This document shows, one piece after another, positions 53,002 through 64,000 of a DNA stretch of 64,000 bases. The DNA is taken from the NCBI RefSeq assembly GCF_018320785.1, contig NC_054877.1, positions 9,618,030 to 9,682,029 on the forward strand, written 5' to 3'. The notes beneath the pieces were generated by a model. The model worked only from the letters and a program-made list of their open reading frames with translations, ran no database searches and was not told where the DNA came from. Numbering within the stretch: the first letter of the stretch is position 1; each line of letters begins with the position of its first letter. Position numbers and translations under genes: made by a program. Origin of the DNA: Cheilinus undulatus. Lineage: Eukaryota > Chordata > Actinopteri > Labriformes > Labridae.

Positions 53002-55985
53002 ATGTACCGCAGCAGCATGTGCTGATGGAGGAAGAGGAAGTTGTGGATGAGAAGCAGCTCTGTGACCAGGAGAGGAACTCCAGCGTGGACCAAGAGGAGC
53101 CAGAGCCTCCACAGATCAAAGAGGAACAGGAGGAAGAGCAGGTCACAGCAAGGCAGGAGACAGACATGTTCATGTTGACTAACCTTAGTGAAGGACTACA
53201 AAATGAACAGCTTTCTAATGGCTCTCATGTTGCTGAGAATCAAAATCCCTCTGGAAATGAACATGAAGACTCAGAAACATCTAGAAAATCAGAACCAAAA
53301 GAAAAGAAAAAGCTCATTTGTAACTACCAGGAAGAATGTGATGCATGTGGTCAAGATCATAAGAATAACCCTCTGTGTGTCCACTCTGGTGGGAAGATAT
53401 ATTCATGCAAGCCTTGCGGGAAAAAGTTCAGCTCCAAGAGGAACCCGAACAAACATTCAAAAACCCACACAGATGAGATGCCATATTCATGTAAGATATG
53501 TGGGAAAGAATTCATTTTTGTTAGTAGTCTGAAAAGCCACATGAGTACACACACAGGTGAGAGCAGCACCTGTGGAAGAAAATTCACCCACATGTCAAAA
53601 TTAATAGTTCATAATAGAATTCACACAGGTGAGAAGCTGTTTACCTGTGAAACATGTGGCAAGTCTTTTGGAACAAATGAAAAATTGAAAATCCATATAA
53701 GAACACACACAGGTGAGAAGCCGTTTACCTGTGAAACATGTGGCAAGTCTTTCGGAACAAACCAGAACTTGAAAACCCATATGAGAACACACACAGGTGA
53801 GAGGCCGTATTCCTGCAGCATCTGTGGAAAAACATTCCCCAGGAAATTAGCTTTAAAAACTCATAAGATAATTCACACAGGTGAGAAGCCGTACTCCTGC
53901 AGCACCTGTGGAGGGAAATTCACTCATATGTCAAGCTTAGTAGTTCATAAAAGAATTCACACAGGTGAGAAGCCGTTTACCTGTGAAACATGTGGCAAGT
54001 CTTTCAGAACGAACGCGATCTTGAAAATCCATAGAAGAGGACACACAGGTGAGAAACCATTTACCTGCAGCATCTGTGGAAAAACATTCCCCACAAAGTC
54101 AGGTTTAAAAATACATTACATAATTCACACAGGTGAGAAGCCGTTCAGCTGTGAAACATGTGGCAAGTCTTTCGGAAGGAAGAGTAATTTAAAGGTCCAC
54201 ATGAGAATTCACACAAATGAGAGGCCGTACTCCTGCAGCAACTGTGGAAAAACATTCCCCAGGAAATTAGCTTTAAAAACTCATAAGATAATTCACACAG
54301 GTGAGAAGCCGTACTCCTGCAGCACCTGTGGAGGGAAATTCACTCATATGTCAAGCTTAGTAGTTCATAAAAGAATTCACACAGGTGAGAAGCCGTTTAC
54401 CTGTGAAACATGTGGCAAGTCTTTCAGAACGAACGCGATCTTGAAAATCCATAGAAGAGGACACACAGGTGAGAAACCATTTACCTGCAGCATCTGTGGA
54501 AAAACATTCCCCACAAAGTCAGGTTTAAAAATACATTACATAATTCACACAGGTGAGAAGCCGTTTAGCTGTGAAACATGTGGCAAGTCTTTCGGAAGGA
54601 AGAGTAATTTAAAGGTCCACATGAGAATTCACACAAATGAGAGGCCGTACTCCTGCGGCATCTGTGGCCGAGGATTCACCCATATATCAGAACTGAAAGT
54701 TCATAATAAAGTTCACACAGGTGAGAGGCCATTTACCTGTGAAACATGTGGCAAGTCTTTTAGAAGAAACCAGAAATTGAATATCCATATCAGAACACAT
54801 ACAGGTGAAAAGCCGTTTACCTGCGTTACATGTGGCAAGTCTTTCAGAACAGACACAGAACTGACTGTCCATATAAGAAAACACACAGGTGAGAAACCGT
54901 TTACCTGTGTAACATGTGGCAAGTCTTTCAGAACAAACCAGAGCATGAAATTACATATAAGAACACACACAGGGGAGAAGCCATTTCCCTGTGAAACATG
55001 TGACAAGTCTTTCAGAACGAACACTCAGTTAAAGTACCACATGAGAATTCACTCAAACGAGAGGCCCTTCTCCTGCAGCATCTGTGGCCGAGGATTCACT
55101 CAGATGTCAGAATTGAAATCTCATAATAAAGTTCACACAGGTGAGAAGCCGTTTACCTGTGAAACATGTGGCAAGTCTTTCAAAACAAAACAGGGCATGA
55201 AATTACATATAACAACACACACAGGTGAGAAGCCGTTTACCTGTGAAACATGTGGCAAGTCTTTCGGAATAAACCAGAACTTGAAAACCCATATAAAAAC
55301 ACACACAGATGACAAGCCGTTTATCTGTGTAACATGTGGCAAGTCTTTCAAAACAGACACAGAACTGAATATCCATATAAAAAGGCACACAGGTGAGAAG
55401 CCTTTTACCTGTGAAACATGTGGCAAGTCTTACGCATCAAACCAGAACTTGCAAATCCATATAAGAACACACACAGGGGAGAAGCCGTTTACCTGTGAAA
55501 CATGTGGCAAGTCTTTCAGATCAAAGCAGAACTTGAAAATCCATATAAGAACACACACAGGTGAAAAGCCGTTTACCTGTGTAACATGTGGAAAGTCTTT
55601 CAGAACAGACATGGATATGAAAATCCATAAAAGAACACACACAGGTGAGAAGCCGTTTACCTGTGAAACATGTGGCAAGTCTTACACATCAAACCAGAAC
55701 TTGAAATTCCATATAAAAACACACACAGGGGAGAAGCTGTTTACCTGTGAAACATGTGGCAAGTCTTACGTATCAAACCAGAACTTGAAAATCCATATAA
55801 GAACACATACGTGTGAGAAGCCGTTTACCTGTAAAACATGTGGCAAGTCTTACAGAACAAATGCAAAATTGAAAATCCATATAAGAACACACACAGGTGA
55901 GAAGCCATACACCTGTGTAACATGTGGGACATCTTTCAGACAGAAACCACATTTAGAAAAACACTCAAAGGTTCACAGTCGCTGA
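53002..55985 (+). CDS. C2H2 zinc-finger protein, exon 2 (31 fingers)
   Basis: The acceptor TCCTCCAG precedes 53002 and the TGA is at 55983-55985. Joined to exon 1 the protein is 1051 aa. After an acidic, Glu-rich stretch (residues about 58-150, including DQEEPEPPQIKEEQEEEQ) come 31 C2H2 units from about residue 190 to the end, mostly with TGEKPF linkers. Unit 3 (near 53565) has lost its first Cys by an in-frame loss of about five codons. Unusual linkers include TNERPY, SNERPF, TDDKPF and TCEKPF. Units 6-10 and 11-15 are a near-identical 420-bp duplication. There is no KRAB, BTB or SCAN domain. It is probably a nuclear sequence-specific DNA-binding protein; its target is unknown. AATAAA sequences lie downstream at about 56160 and 56274. 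Confidence 0.9.
53805..54644 (+). repeat. 420-bp tandem duplication of five zinc fingers
   Basis: 53805-54224 and 54225-54644 each encode five fingers (PYSCS(I/N)CGKTFPRK... to ...SNLKVHMRIHTNER). By direct reading they differ at only about three bases: CCGTAT/CCGTAC, ATC/AAC (Ile to Asn) and TTC/TTT. Confidence 0.95.
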
Positions 55986-56322
55986 AGAAGCTATGAAACA
56001 TGTTGCAGGTCTTTTGGATAATCATACCTTTATGCTTGTTTAAATGTGATGAGCTCACAAAGATGAGAAACTGTAATTTTGTTAGATCTGCAGTAGAGGA
56101 TTCTTAGTATTGTTGATAATTTTGTTCAAGTGATCACAGCATTTTTTTCATTGAAGAGAAAATAAACATGCAGTTCCTTTACAAGAGCGCCATCATGATG
56201 TTTCATTGTTTTTATCACGCCACCCTGGTGATAGCCAGAGTTAAACATCTCATGTTTTTGAGCCATTGTTGTGAATAAACTTGAAGAACTCATCAACAAA
56301 TTTTCATCAAACTTTGTACATA

Positions 56323-58407
56323 CAGAAATTACAAAAATACTCACCCCCTTGGATGTTTTACCTTTTTATTGATTTTATAAATCAGTCGTGGTCAATATAA
56401 TTTGCTTATTTTTTGACAAAAACCAAAAATGTGAAACCTGTTTAGTGTCAAAGTGAGAACAGACTTCTACAAAGTAATGTCTATTAAATAAAAATACATA
56501 ACATAAAACAAGTGACTGCATAAATACTCACTCCCTTCAAAGGTACTGACCTAATTTAACAGAGGCTGCTAGTAGTCTCACAATTAGTGAAATGAGAATC
56601 ACCTGAGTGCAGTGAATGTGTCTCAGTGATTGTAGCATAAAGACACCTGTGTCTGGAAGGTCCAGTCGATGATTCATCGGTATTCCTGGCTACCATTACA
56701 CCATGAAGACAAAAGAACACGCCAAGACACTCAGAAAAGGTTATTGAAATGTAGAAGTCAGAGGATGGATACAGAAACATTCGGTTAGTTCAGATAAATC
56801 CATCATCAACAAGTGGGAGGAATATGGCACATGTGTAAATCTGCCTAGATCAGGTCGTCCTCACAAACTGAGTGTGCAAAAAGGAGACTAGTGAGAGAGA
56901 CCACCAAAACACCTATGACTACTCTGGAGGAGTTCCAAGCTTCAGCACTGAGATGGGAGAGACTCTGCAGACAACAACTGTTGGCCGGGTAGTTCACCAG
57001 TCAAAGCTTTATGAGAGTGTGGCAAAGAGAAAGTCACTGTTGAGGAAAAATCTGATGCACTCTGGACTAGAGTTCACCAAAAGGCATGTGGAACAAAGTC
57101 ATTTGGTCTGATGAAACCAAATTAGAAAAGACTATTTAGCAGACACCAAACACACCAAAAACACACCATCCCCACTGTGAAGCATGGTGGTGGCAGCACC
57201 ATACTGTTGGGATGCTTCTCAGCAGGTGGTCCTGGAAGACTTGTTGAAAGGAACCCCGCATGATCAGACCAGTGCATCTTGTTGGATAGATATATGTATC
57301 TCTCATATACATATTGAACTGAAAAACTCACTAGATATCTGCATTTTGAGTCATTTGAGATTATAAATGAACCAGGAGACCGCCATGTTTTGGTCCGTGC
57401 TGGTGCTATGACGTCACAGTTCTGCGGTGCTCCTCGCTGTTTCCATGCAGTAACCTGTTTCAGACTGGCAGTCAGTGTTAGGGCTGCATCTCAGAAACGC
57501 AGGAGAATTATAAAATTTAAGGTCTCTTTTCTTTTTATTTGAACCACGAGCAGTTAATTGTCCATCCAGACAGGAAAATGATAAATACAGAGCCATATTT
57601 ACCTTCTTGAAGAAAATATATACATCCATATCGGTAGAATACGTTTGACAGAAGTCTCTTGATGAACCAGATGAAGGCCACAAGCTAAAATGCGTCTGTT
57701 TAATAAAGTTGTTCCCCGAACTTCTCTTCTTTATAAAGCTTTCTGTTTCCACATGGTTCAGGTAAAGATAAACACAAAACTAAAGGACTTCTGGTTTGCG
57801 CCTTTCAATGTAAAAGTCTACTTGAGCATTCCTTTGGAGAAACTCAGTTCGTATGTGCATAATGCTTTTATTTTGAAAAGCTCCTGGCATGCTTCCACTA
57901 TACGCTGAATCCAGTCACTTGTAGAGAGTTTTAATGAGGTAAAACCAACACGCAGCAAACTCATGTCAGCAATGGCTGCAAGCAGGAAAACCATCTGAAA
58001 AACGGTTACTGCATAGGAACGTGAAGGAGCGCTGCAGAACTGTGACATCACACGACCGCAACATGGCAGCCTCCTCGTGAGTTTATGTGCTGAAATGTAC
58101 TCAAAATGCAGATATCTGGGATATTTAGTGAGTTTTTTAGTTCAATATACATTTGAGAGCTACAAATATCTATCCAACAAGATGAACTTTTCATCAAGAT
58201 TTAATGGGTTAAACATTTATGCGGTTACTTACTTACATTACATATTTTTAGTTAATTGACATTATTTTGTAGAAATCTGTTTTCCCTTCTGCTAAGTCTT
58301 TTTTTTTTTTTGTTCAAAAAATAAAAACTAAATAGACCATGACTGATTTATAAAATCAATAAAAGGGTTAAACTTCCAAGGGGATGAAAACTTCTCATGG
58401 CTAAATC
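56323..58407. mobile_element. Tc1-like transposon remnant downstream of the zinc-finger gene
   Basis: The arms share 'ttttattgattttataaatc agtc' in inverted orientation (56363-56388 and about 58345-58370) and end in 'cacccccttgg' and 'ccaaggggatg'. Plus-strand transposase sequence runs through 56700-57250, including Tc1-like TTVGRVVHQSKLYESVAKRK and [15 protein letters not shown]-type frames and the [11 protein letters not shown]-coding stretch in another frame. The 3' part is replaced by a nested long-TIR element. Confidence 0.8.
57275..58186. mobile_element. Long-TIR element nested in the Tc1 copy
   Basis: The outer ~95 bp are strongly inverted: left CATCTTGTTGGATAGATATA, 'aaactcactagatatctgca', 'ttttgag'; right 'ctcaaaatgcagatatc' to CTATCCAACAAGATG. 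Looser inverted similarity continues inward to about 57480 and 57990 ('gccatgtt..ggtc', 'tgacgtcacagttctgcgg', 'catgcagtaacc'). The two arms therefore total about 200 bp each. Each arm can be read as a similar short peptide (F-C-G/S-A-P...AVT.F). The family was not recognised. Confidence 0.7.
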
Positions 58408-58699
58408 CAGTTAGTGTTTATTTTTTATTTCTCACAAGTGTCTCTCTATGTTTGCTTTTAATGAAATGTTGAATGCACCACTGTTATTTTTTTTTCTTTC
58501 TCCCTGCCTCTTTATTTTTAGAATCCTTTTCTGCAGCAGAACAAAACACAAGTTTAAATATTACCCCATTGTCAAAAACAAATTCTTGGTTTCTGTTACA
58601 GTTTATATCATGCCAGAGCAGTCTTTTAGAGTTCTCCTCCAAATGTTTAATGTAACGCTCATGACTCTTTTGGTGCAGGAAACAACAATATTAGACATA

Positions 58700-59760
58700 C
58701 AGTGCATTCAGAGCCTTCCCAAAAACATTCAAAATTTAGCTCAGGTCCCTCCCATTCCTCTCAAGCTTTGCTGATGTGTTTCTACACATTGATTGGAGTC
58801 CACCTGTTGTAAAATAAATTGACTGGCCATGATTTAGAAAGGCACACACTCCTCTATAGAGGCTGACACAGCTGACAATGCATATCAGAGCAAAAACCAA
58901 CTAATGAGGAAACTGCTGGCAGAGCTCAGAGACAGGATTGTTGCAATGCACAGATCTGGTAACCTTGCAAAGCCGATGGATACGTCCGTTTCCGTGTTTC
59001 TCACTGGTGAATCCATCTTGCAAAGCTCCCGTCTGAACCGTTTGGGCCCGGTTACAAACTGAGAGAACCAATCAGCGATGAGGGGCAGTACTTTCAGGCA
59101 CAGCGGAGTCGTGACATTAGCAAGCAGCAGCAAGAGGCTGGTGCAATTATGGCGGAAGAGATTAGCGTGGATGCTGCTAAGGCGCCAGTCTTATCAGAAC
59201 TTGACAACATTTCTTCGTTATAAGAAGAACAAAGAACAGCAGTGAGATGTTTTCTTTTCAAAAACAACAAAAGTCATGTACTGACATGTCTATAGTCACC
59301 ATAGTTCGCGTTTTTCCTCAGTAGCTGCGCACACACACCACGGTCACAGCTACGTCATGTGTTTTGTTGATCTGATTGGCCCGTAAAGATGTGACAGACA
59401 GAACGTTCATCCAATCACACTCCGAGTTTTTTTCAAATCTTCTGCCCTTTCCCAACCGCTTAGTATTGAAGGTTTTCCAGATGTATGTGTGAAACAAATC
59501 CATCTGGCGTGTCAGGTTACAGATCTGGGGAAGGCTGCAAAAACATTCTGATGCACTGAAAGTTACCAAGAGCACTGTGGCCTCCAGAATTCTTAAAAGT
59601 AAGGCGTTTGGCACAACCAGGACTCTTCCAAGAGCTGGTCATTCGCCAAACTGAGCGAGGTCAGTGACCAAGAACCCAGTGGCCACTCTGACTGAGCTCC
59701 AGAGATCCTGTGGGCAGATGGGACAAAGTTCAGGAAGGACAAACATTACTGTGTCCCCTC
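58700..59760 (+). mobile_element. Tc1-like transposon remnant with nested MULE-like insertion
   Basis: It starts CAGTGCATTCAGAGCCTTCC after TA, a standard fish Tc1 end. It continues with 'attggagtccacctgttgta' and 'aggcacacactcctctatag', and after the insert with 'acagatctggggaaggctgc' and 'agctccagagatcctgtg'. It passes into the composite junction shared with 36195-36345 and has no right end. Confidence 0.8.
58960..59519. mobile_element. 560-bp MULE-like MITE
   Basis: A perfect 9-bp duplication CAGATCTGG flanks it (58951-58959 and 59520-59528), and Tc1 sequence resumes exactly after it. The ends are TAACCTTGCAAAGCCGATGG and, read from the right, TAACCTGACACGCCAGATGG. A 9-bp target duplication fits Mutator-like elements. 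No ORF of note. Confidence 0.75.
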
Positions 59761-60128
59761 ATCTATCTGGGCTTTGTGGCAGAGTGACAAGATGGAAGAG
59801 GGAGGCAGAAATCAATAAGGGGTCAAAAGAAGTTAAAAAGAGAATTGAGGATATAAAAAATAAAATAACGATAATAAAATAATATTTCCAAGAGAAAAAA
59901 GCAAACTCATTCTTACTTTTGTGGAGATTATATTACAGCTACTCATTAAAGGTTTTGATGTAGGATTCTTTATATTTAGCTTTGAAAGGGTGCGTGTGCT
60001 TTTACTTTGAAAGCCACAACAGGAAATGCGTTTAGATCTAACTGTATGGAGCTTGCTTACATCAGGTGCAGCACGCACAACAACAATAACGGCTCTCAGC
60101 TAGCATTTCTGTGGTTCTCTCCGTTACA
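59761..60128 (+). promoter_or_regulatory. epdr1: epdr1 upstream region
   Basis: The part to about 59890 is the tail of the composite repeat. From about 60060 to the ATG the sequence becomes less AT-rich and leads into a CpG-rich first exon (60160-60340). No TATA box is obvious. Exact transcription start cannot be read from sequence. Confidence 0.35.
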
Positions 60129-63100
60129 ATGCTACGGCCCTTATTTGTATTCGTGGCCGCAACAGGCTCCTCCGTTCTCGGCCTCCGCAAGTTCGACGTC
60201 TTCGCGGCTGCCGGGCCCTGCCAAGCCCCGGTCCAGTGGGAAGGCAGGTGGGTGCAGTACGACCACAGCACCGGGAGGAACAGCCGAGCCGCTGTGTCAT
60301 ACGACAGCCTGAACCAGAGGCTCCGAGTGCTGCAGCAACACAAGAAACACACCCCGTGTCAGAAGTAAGAGCCTCCATTATGTCGTATTACAGCCGAAAA
60401 ACAATGTAAATATACGATGTAAAATATGGGAAAAACGCGTGAATCAGAGGCTGAGTGATTGACTTAATAACTTTATAATTACGCATTTGTCTACGTATTT
60501 TTTAACATAAATCGCCTATCTATAATGTAGGACCTTCCAATAGTCACACAGCCTTAACACTACGTTCACAAGGCGCTTGAACGCGAAGTTTAAAAATGAA
60601 AAATTGAAAAAATGAGACAATTCTTTACAGACTTATAAGCTGTTCATAAGATTAACATTCTAGGTTTAAAGGTTAAAAAAATCAGCTTTAAGCTGGAAAT
60701 TAATCCGTCATGTTTGGAAATAATACTGGTGTAAGTGTAGGTTTTAATTTGAATACACTTTAAGGTGTAAAATACACTTTTGAGAAACAAAACTTTATGC
60801 ATATCATTAATCTATCTATTTAATACAGAGGGAGATGTTAACAGTAGTTTTCAAAGCCAGAGAAATCCTTTGTTTTGAACAGGTGTGTCTTGTTATGTTA
60901 GCTGCCTGACATGGAAAGACACGTCATTTTCCCACACTAATGTGCCCAAGCTTGTCAAAACCAAACAGATGACAAGTAGATTTAACATGTATGAACAAAC
61001 TGTATCAGGAGATGCTAAAGCAAGCATGCCCCTCCTTTCTACTTCCTGTCTGTAGTTGAACACATCCCTCATACAAATCTATCAGATTTATAATCACTAT
61101 CATCCGTCTGTCCATTAAAGCCAAGGGTTTAAAGCCAATCCCAGCTTTTATTGGGTGAGAAAAGGGGTGCACCCTGGACTATCGTCAAGAGACAAACAAG
61201 TAGGCGCGCTCACATTCATGGGCAATTTAGAGTCACTAATGAACCTAACAAGCATGTTTTGTTCGGGAGGAAACTGTCTAGAGTACCAGATCTGCTCATG
61301 GGCTATCTGTGTTATTGGTGCCGTAGTCACACTTGTTTATTCTGTGGATTGTAATCACTTTAGGATTGCTAGCAGGCTAATTCCACCAGCAGTAAGACAG
61401 GAGTGCCGGGTCACTCTACTGAAATATGCATTTTTCTGTTCCTAGTCTTCACTAAAGTATTTTGCTTGGGGGGAAAAACTTCATTTTTACCATGAAACTG
61501 CATGATTCGCACAATTGTACTTTCTTTGGTTATAATCTGTTAAATGTTTTTATTTGAACCAGTTACATAGATGCCATTGGCTACAGTGCCTGTCCCTATA
61601 GGACTTGAGGATGATGGTAGTATTTTGAGGCCAAAATATTTTTTTTCTGTCATTTAAAACATAAAAAATATATACATAACCATCAAATACAGTGCATTCA
61701 GAAAATATTCAGACCCCCTTCACTTTGTTATGTTGCAGCCTGATGCTACAGTCCAAATATGTAATTTTTAAGAGCTGGTTGCCAGACCAAACTGAGAAGT
61801 AAGAGAACCTGATGGTCACTCTGACTGAGCTCTAGAGATCCTGTGTGGAAATGGAACAAAATTCCAGAAGGACAACTGGAGCCCTCCACCGATCTGGGTG
61901 ACTAGACAGAAGCCTCTCCTCAGGGCAAAACACATGAAACCTTGCTTGGAGTTTGCAAAAAAGCACCTGAAGGACTCTCAGACTGTGAGAAACAAGATAA
62001 CCTGGTCTGATGACGGCAAGATTGAACTGTTTGGCCTCAGTTCTAAATGTAATGTTTGGAAGAAACCAGGCCCGGCTCATCACCTGACCAATACCATCCC
62101 ATAAGTTGTGGTGGTGGCAGCATCATGCTGTGGGGGTGTTTTTCAGCAGCAGGGACTGGGAGACTGGTCAGGGTTGAAGGAATGCTGAATGGAGCTAAGA
62201 ACAGCAATATCCATAATAAAAACCTGTTCCACTTTGTTCAGGACCTCAGACTGGGCTGAAAGTTCACCTTCCAATTTCTCAGCTCAGGTAGATCATCAAT
62301 GTATTCTGTTTCTTCACAATCTCAGATGGGCCTGTGCTCTTAATCAAAATTAATTTTGTTTCAACCCAGAACATCTTCTTGAAGATTTTTTAATGGTTTG
62401 CTGCATCTGTGTCAGGCACAGCCCTATGTTGCCTCCAAAACCCCCCTGTGGCATTCTGTGGGAGTGAAATCCATCCAGTCTTTAAGCCTGAACACTTAAT
62501 GAATTGTAAATAAGAGGCTTAAGTTATTTTCCTTTGGCATGCTTTAATTTGTTTATTTTGTATGTCAGGTTTTTTACTAGCAGTTTTGAATGAATTAGAG
62601 CTGCAACAATAAGTTGATTCATCTGTTAGTCAAGTAAAAGAAAATTAAGTTAAAGTTTTCCTTACATAAGAATTTCTGAAGCAAACAATAGCAAAATAAG
62701 TGATGTAAATATGTTTCATTTCCACCTTTCTCTGCCTCTGCTCCAGGTTTTTTGAGTACATCTTCTTGTACCAGAGCATGGTGATGTTCCAGATTGACCA
62801 GAAGACTAAGGATTGCTCTAAGATCACTCTTACTGAGGCCTGGGATCCCTTTGACATCCCAGATAACTCCACCTTTGAGGACCAGTACTTCATTGGAGGC
62901 CCTGGGGACAATGTGGAGGTTCAGGAGTGGTCAGACAGGAAGCCGGCACGCCAACGTAAGCCTAGTTTTGAACTATTTTAAACACAATAGCATTGAAAAC
63001 ATCCCTGCATACAAAGTAATAAACATGAATTAAAATCAGTGTTTACTGTCAGTTTTAGCTCAGATTTTTTCTTTATGCTCCAACAGCAAATTTAGATAAC

Positions 63101-63867
63101 TAACATTTATGGTACTAAAACCAACCCTTTTCAGTACATGTTATTTTTTATCTATCTTTGGCACTGTGGAACTACTTTTGAGAGGAAGTACATCACAAAA
63201 CCTATTTCTGCTGTAAAAATGGACCTTCTAAGGTTGCATTCACACCAGAGCTGTTTGGTCTTCTTTAAACAAACTCTGGTCCAGTTTCCTGGATGGTTCT
63301 GGTTCGTTTGGAGCGGTGTGAATGAGCTTTAATGGTGATTCCCTGGCTTTGCTTACAGCCTTAAGCACTCAGAATAAGGAGGAACAGCGCCTTTTTGCAC
63401 TTTCATGTTGGCTTCCTTTTTCAACACCTTGCAGCTAATCCAGGACAGATGCATTTAAAAAATAGAAAGTAAAAAACATTTATCTAATTGCGTGAAAACT
63501 TTAAAGTACACTGAGGTGCTGTTAAAAATCCAGCGTTTATGCACATTGAAGACTTCCAGCCATTGCTTCACAGTAAAAATCAATCTTCATTAGATTTAAA
63601 GAGCATCTATTGGTGGATCTAAACCTCCAGTTCCTGTTAGAGCTGCTCTAACCTTTCCTCATCTCTCTGCCAGATGAGACCTGGGTGGGCGTTTACACCC
63701 TGAAGGACTGCTACCCGGTTCAGGAAACTTACACCAGGAACAGCAGCGTCACCACCTCCACCCGTTTCTTCAACATCCAGCTGGGCATCAGCGACCCAAA
63801 CGTCTTCACCCCACCCAGCACCTGCCAATCAGCTCGGCCTGAGCGGATGTCTGAGTCTGACTGCTGA
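60129..63867 (+). CDS. epdr1: Ependymin-related protein 1 (MERP-type)
   Basis: Three exons, 60129-60364, 62747-62955 and 63674-63867, with AG/GT junctions and matching phases, give 212 aa (human EPDR1 224). MLRPLFVFVAATGSSVLG is a likely signal peptide. The conserved core includes PCQAPVQWEG, GRNSRA, DQKTKDCSKITL, PDNSTFEDQY, GGP, VQEWSDRK, ETWVGVYTLKDCYPVQET, STRFF and FTPPSTCQ. Family-type cysteines are at 31, 77, 102, 161 and 199, plus a C-terminal C212. N-glycosylation sequons are at N119 (NST) and N171 (NSS). EPDR1 proteins are secreted or lysosomal dimeric glycoproteins with a lipid-binding beta-sandwich fold. Intron 1 (60365-62746) contains a Tc1 remnant. No AATAAA is seen before the window ends. 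Confidence 0.95.
61690..62275 (+). mobile_element. Tc1-like fragment in epdr1 intron 1
   Basis: It starts CAGTGCATTCAGAAAATATT after TA, then jumps by deletion into transposase sequence. Frames read CGGGSIMLWGCFSAAGTGRL and VRVEGMLNGAKNSN, the Tc1 catalytic region. The right end is missing. Confidence 0.85.
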
Positions 63868-64000
63868 GGCCTTGCCAGCCTGCACCTTTAATCTTAGATA
63901 CTTAAAGAGATAATCTCACTGATTTTTTCTGTTACATAAATGTCTTTTGCCTGAGCTAACACAAACAGCATTTGTACCTTGCAAAGTTAAAGATAAAAAC

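Noticed and set aside
54687-55678. Several antisense ORFs opposite the zinc fingers
   Set aside because: They are mirror images of the 84-bp finger periodicity and repeat the same words; no independent gene.
53390-55985. CRISPR-like regular repeats
   Set aside because: The regular 84-bp repeats are zinc-finger codons in an open frame in a vertebrate genome.

Overview
The window is nuclear DNA of a ray-finned fish, probably a percomorph teleost. It has intron-split vertebrate genes with GT-AG junctions, many decayed Tc1, hAT, L2-like and other fish transposon copies, and a C2H2 zinc-finger gene with the N-terminal module typical of teleost finger clusters. I could not assign a species. Four protein genes are supported: (1) the last four coding exons of ranbp9 (+, 109-3626) with a 3' UTR of about 1 kb; (2) a complete eight-exon nol7 (-, 17108-22023), 227 aa; (3) a two-exon, 31-finger C2H2 gene (+, exon 1 37333-37504, exon 2 53002-55985), 1051 aa; (4) a complete three-exon epdr1 (+, 60129-63867), 212 aa.

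Layout. 1-4.7 kb: end of ranbp9. 4.7-17.1 kb: intergenic, with dispersed repeats, an array of alternately inverted hairpin units (9.7-11.0 kb) and a Tc1 element with nested insertions (12.0-15.1 kb). 17.1-22.0 kb: nol7, convergent with ranbp9 as in mammals, with a hAT-type MITE in intron 3. 22.1-25.5 kb: a broken zinc-finger pseudogene starting about 120 bp from the nol7 start codon; one stretch of its former coding sequence has become a 36-bp minisatellite, and a 1.7-kb hAT-like element with an 8-bp target duplication splits it. 25.5-33.4 kb: Tc1 with a nested TTAA element, dispersed repeats with a tRNA-like stretch, a 172-bp satellite, a transposase-like remnant and a MITE with long inverted ends. 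33.4-35.8 kb: a second zinc-finger pseudogene, paralogous to 50.0-57.3 kb. 36.3-36.9 kb: LINE fragment. 37.3 kb: exon 1 of the intact finger gene. 37.6-50 kb: its giant intron, holding repeats, an L2-like LINE and a curious pair of convergent exon-like sets between inverted promoter-like repeats (40.1-46.3 kb). 50.0-56 kb: paralogous intron sequence and the finger exon. 56.3-59.9 kb: two Tc1 copies, one holding a long-TIR element and one a MULE-like element. 60.1-63.9 kb: epdr1.

The genes do not form a pathway: a ubiquitin-ligase scaffold, a nucleolar ribosome-biogenesis factor, a putative DNA-binding repressor and a secreted or lysosomal protein. The distinctive feature is the young zinc-finger duplication history in transposon-dense DNA. 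Paralogous 'empty sites' date several insertions, and the live gene carries a nearly identical five-finger internal duplication. I found no convincing wholly new molecular system. The least explained structures are the convergent exon sets at 40-46 kb, the alternating hairpin array at 9.7-11 kb and the coding-derived minisatellite beside nol7.
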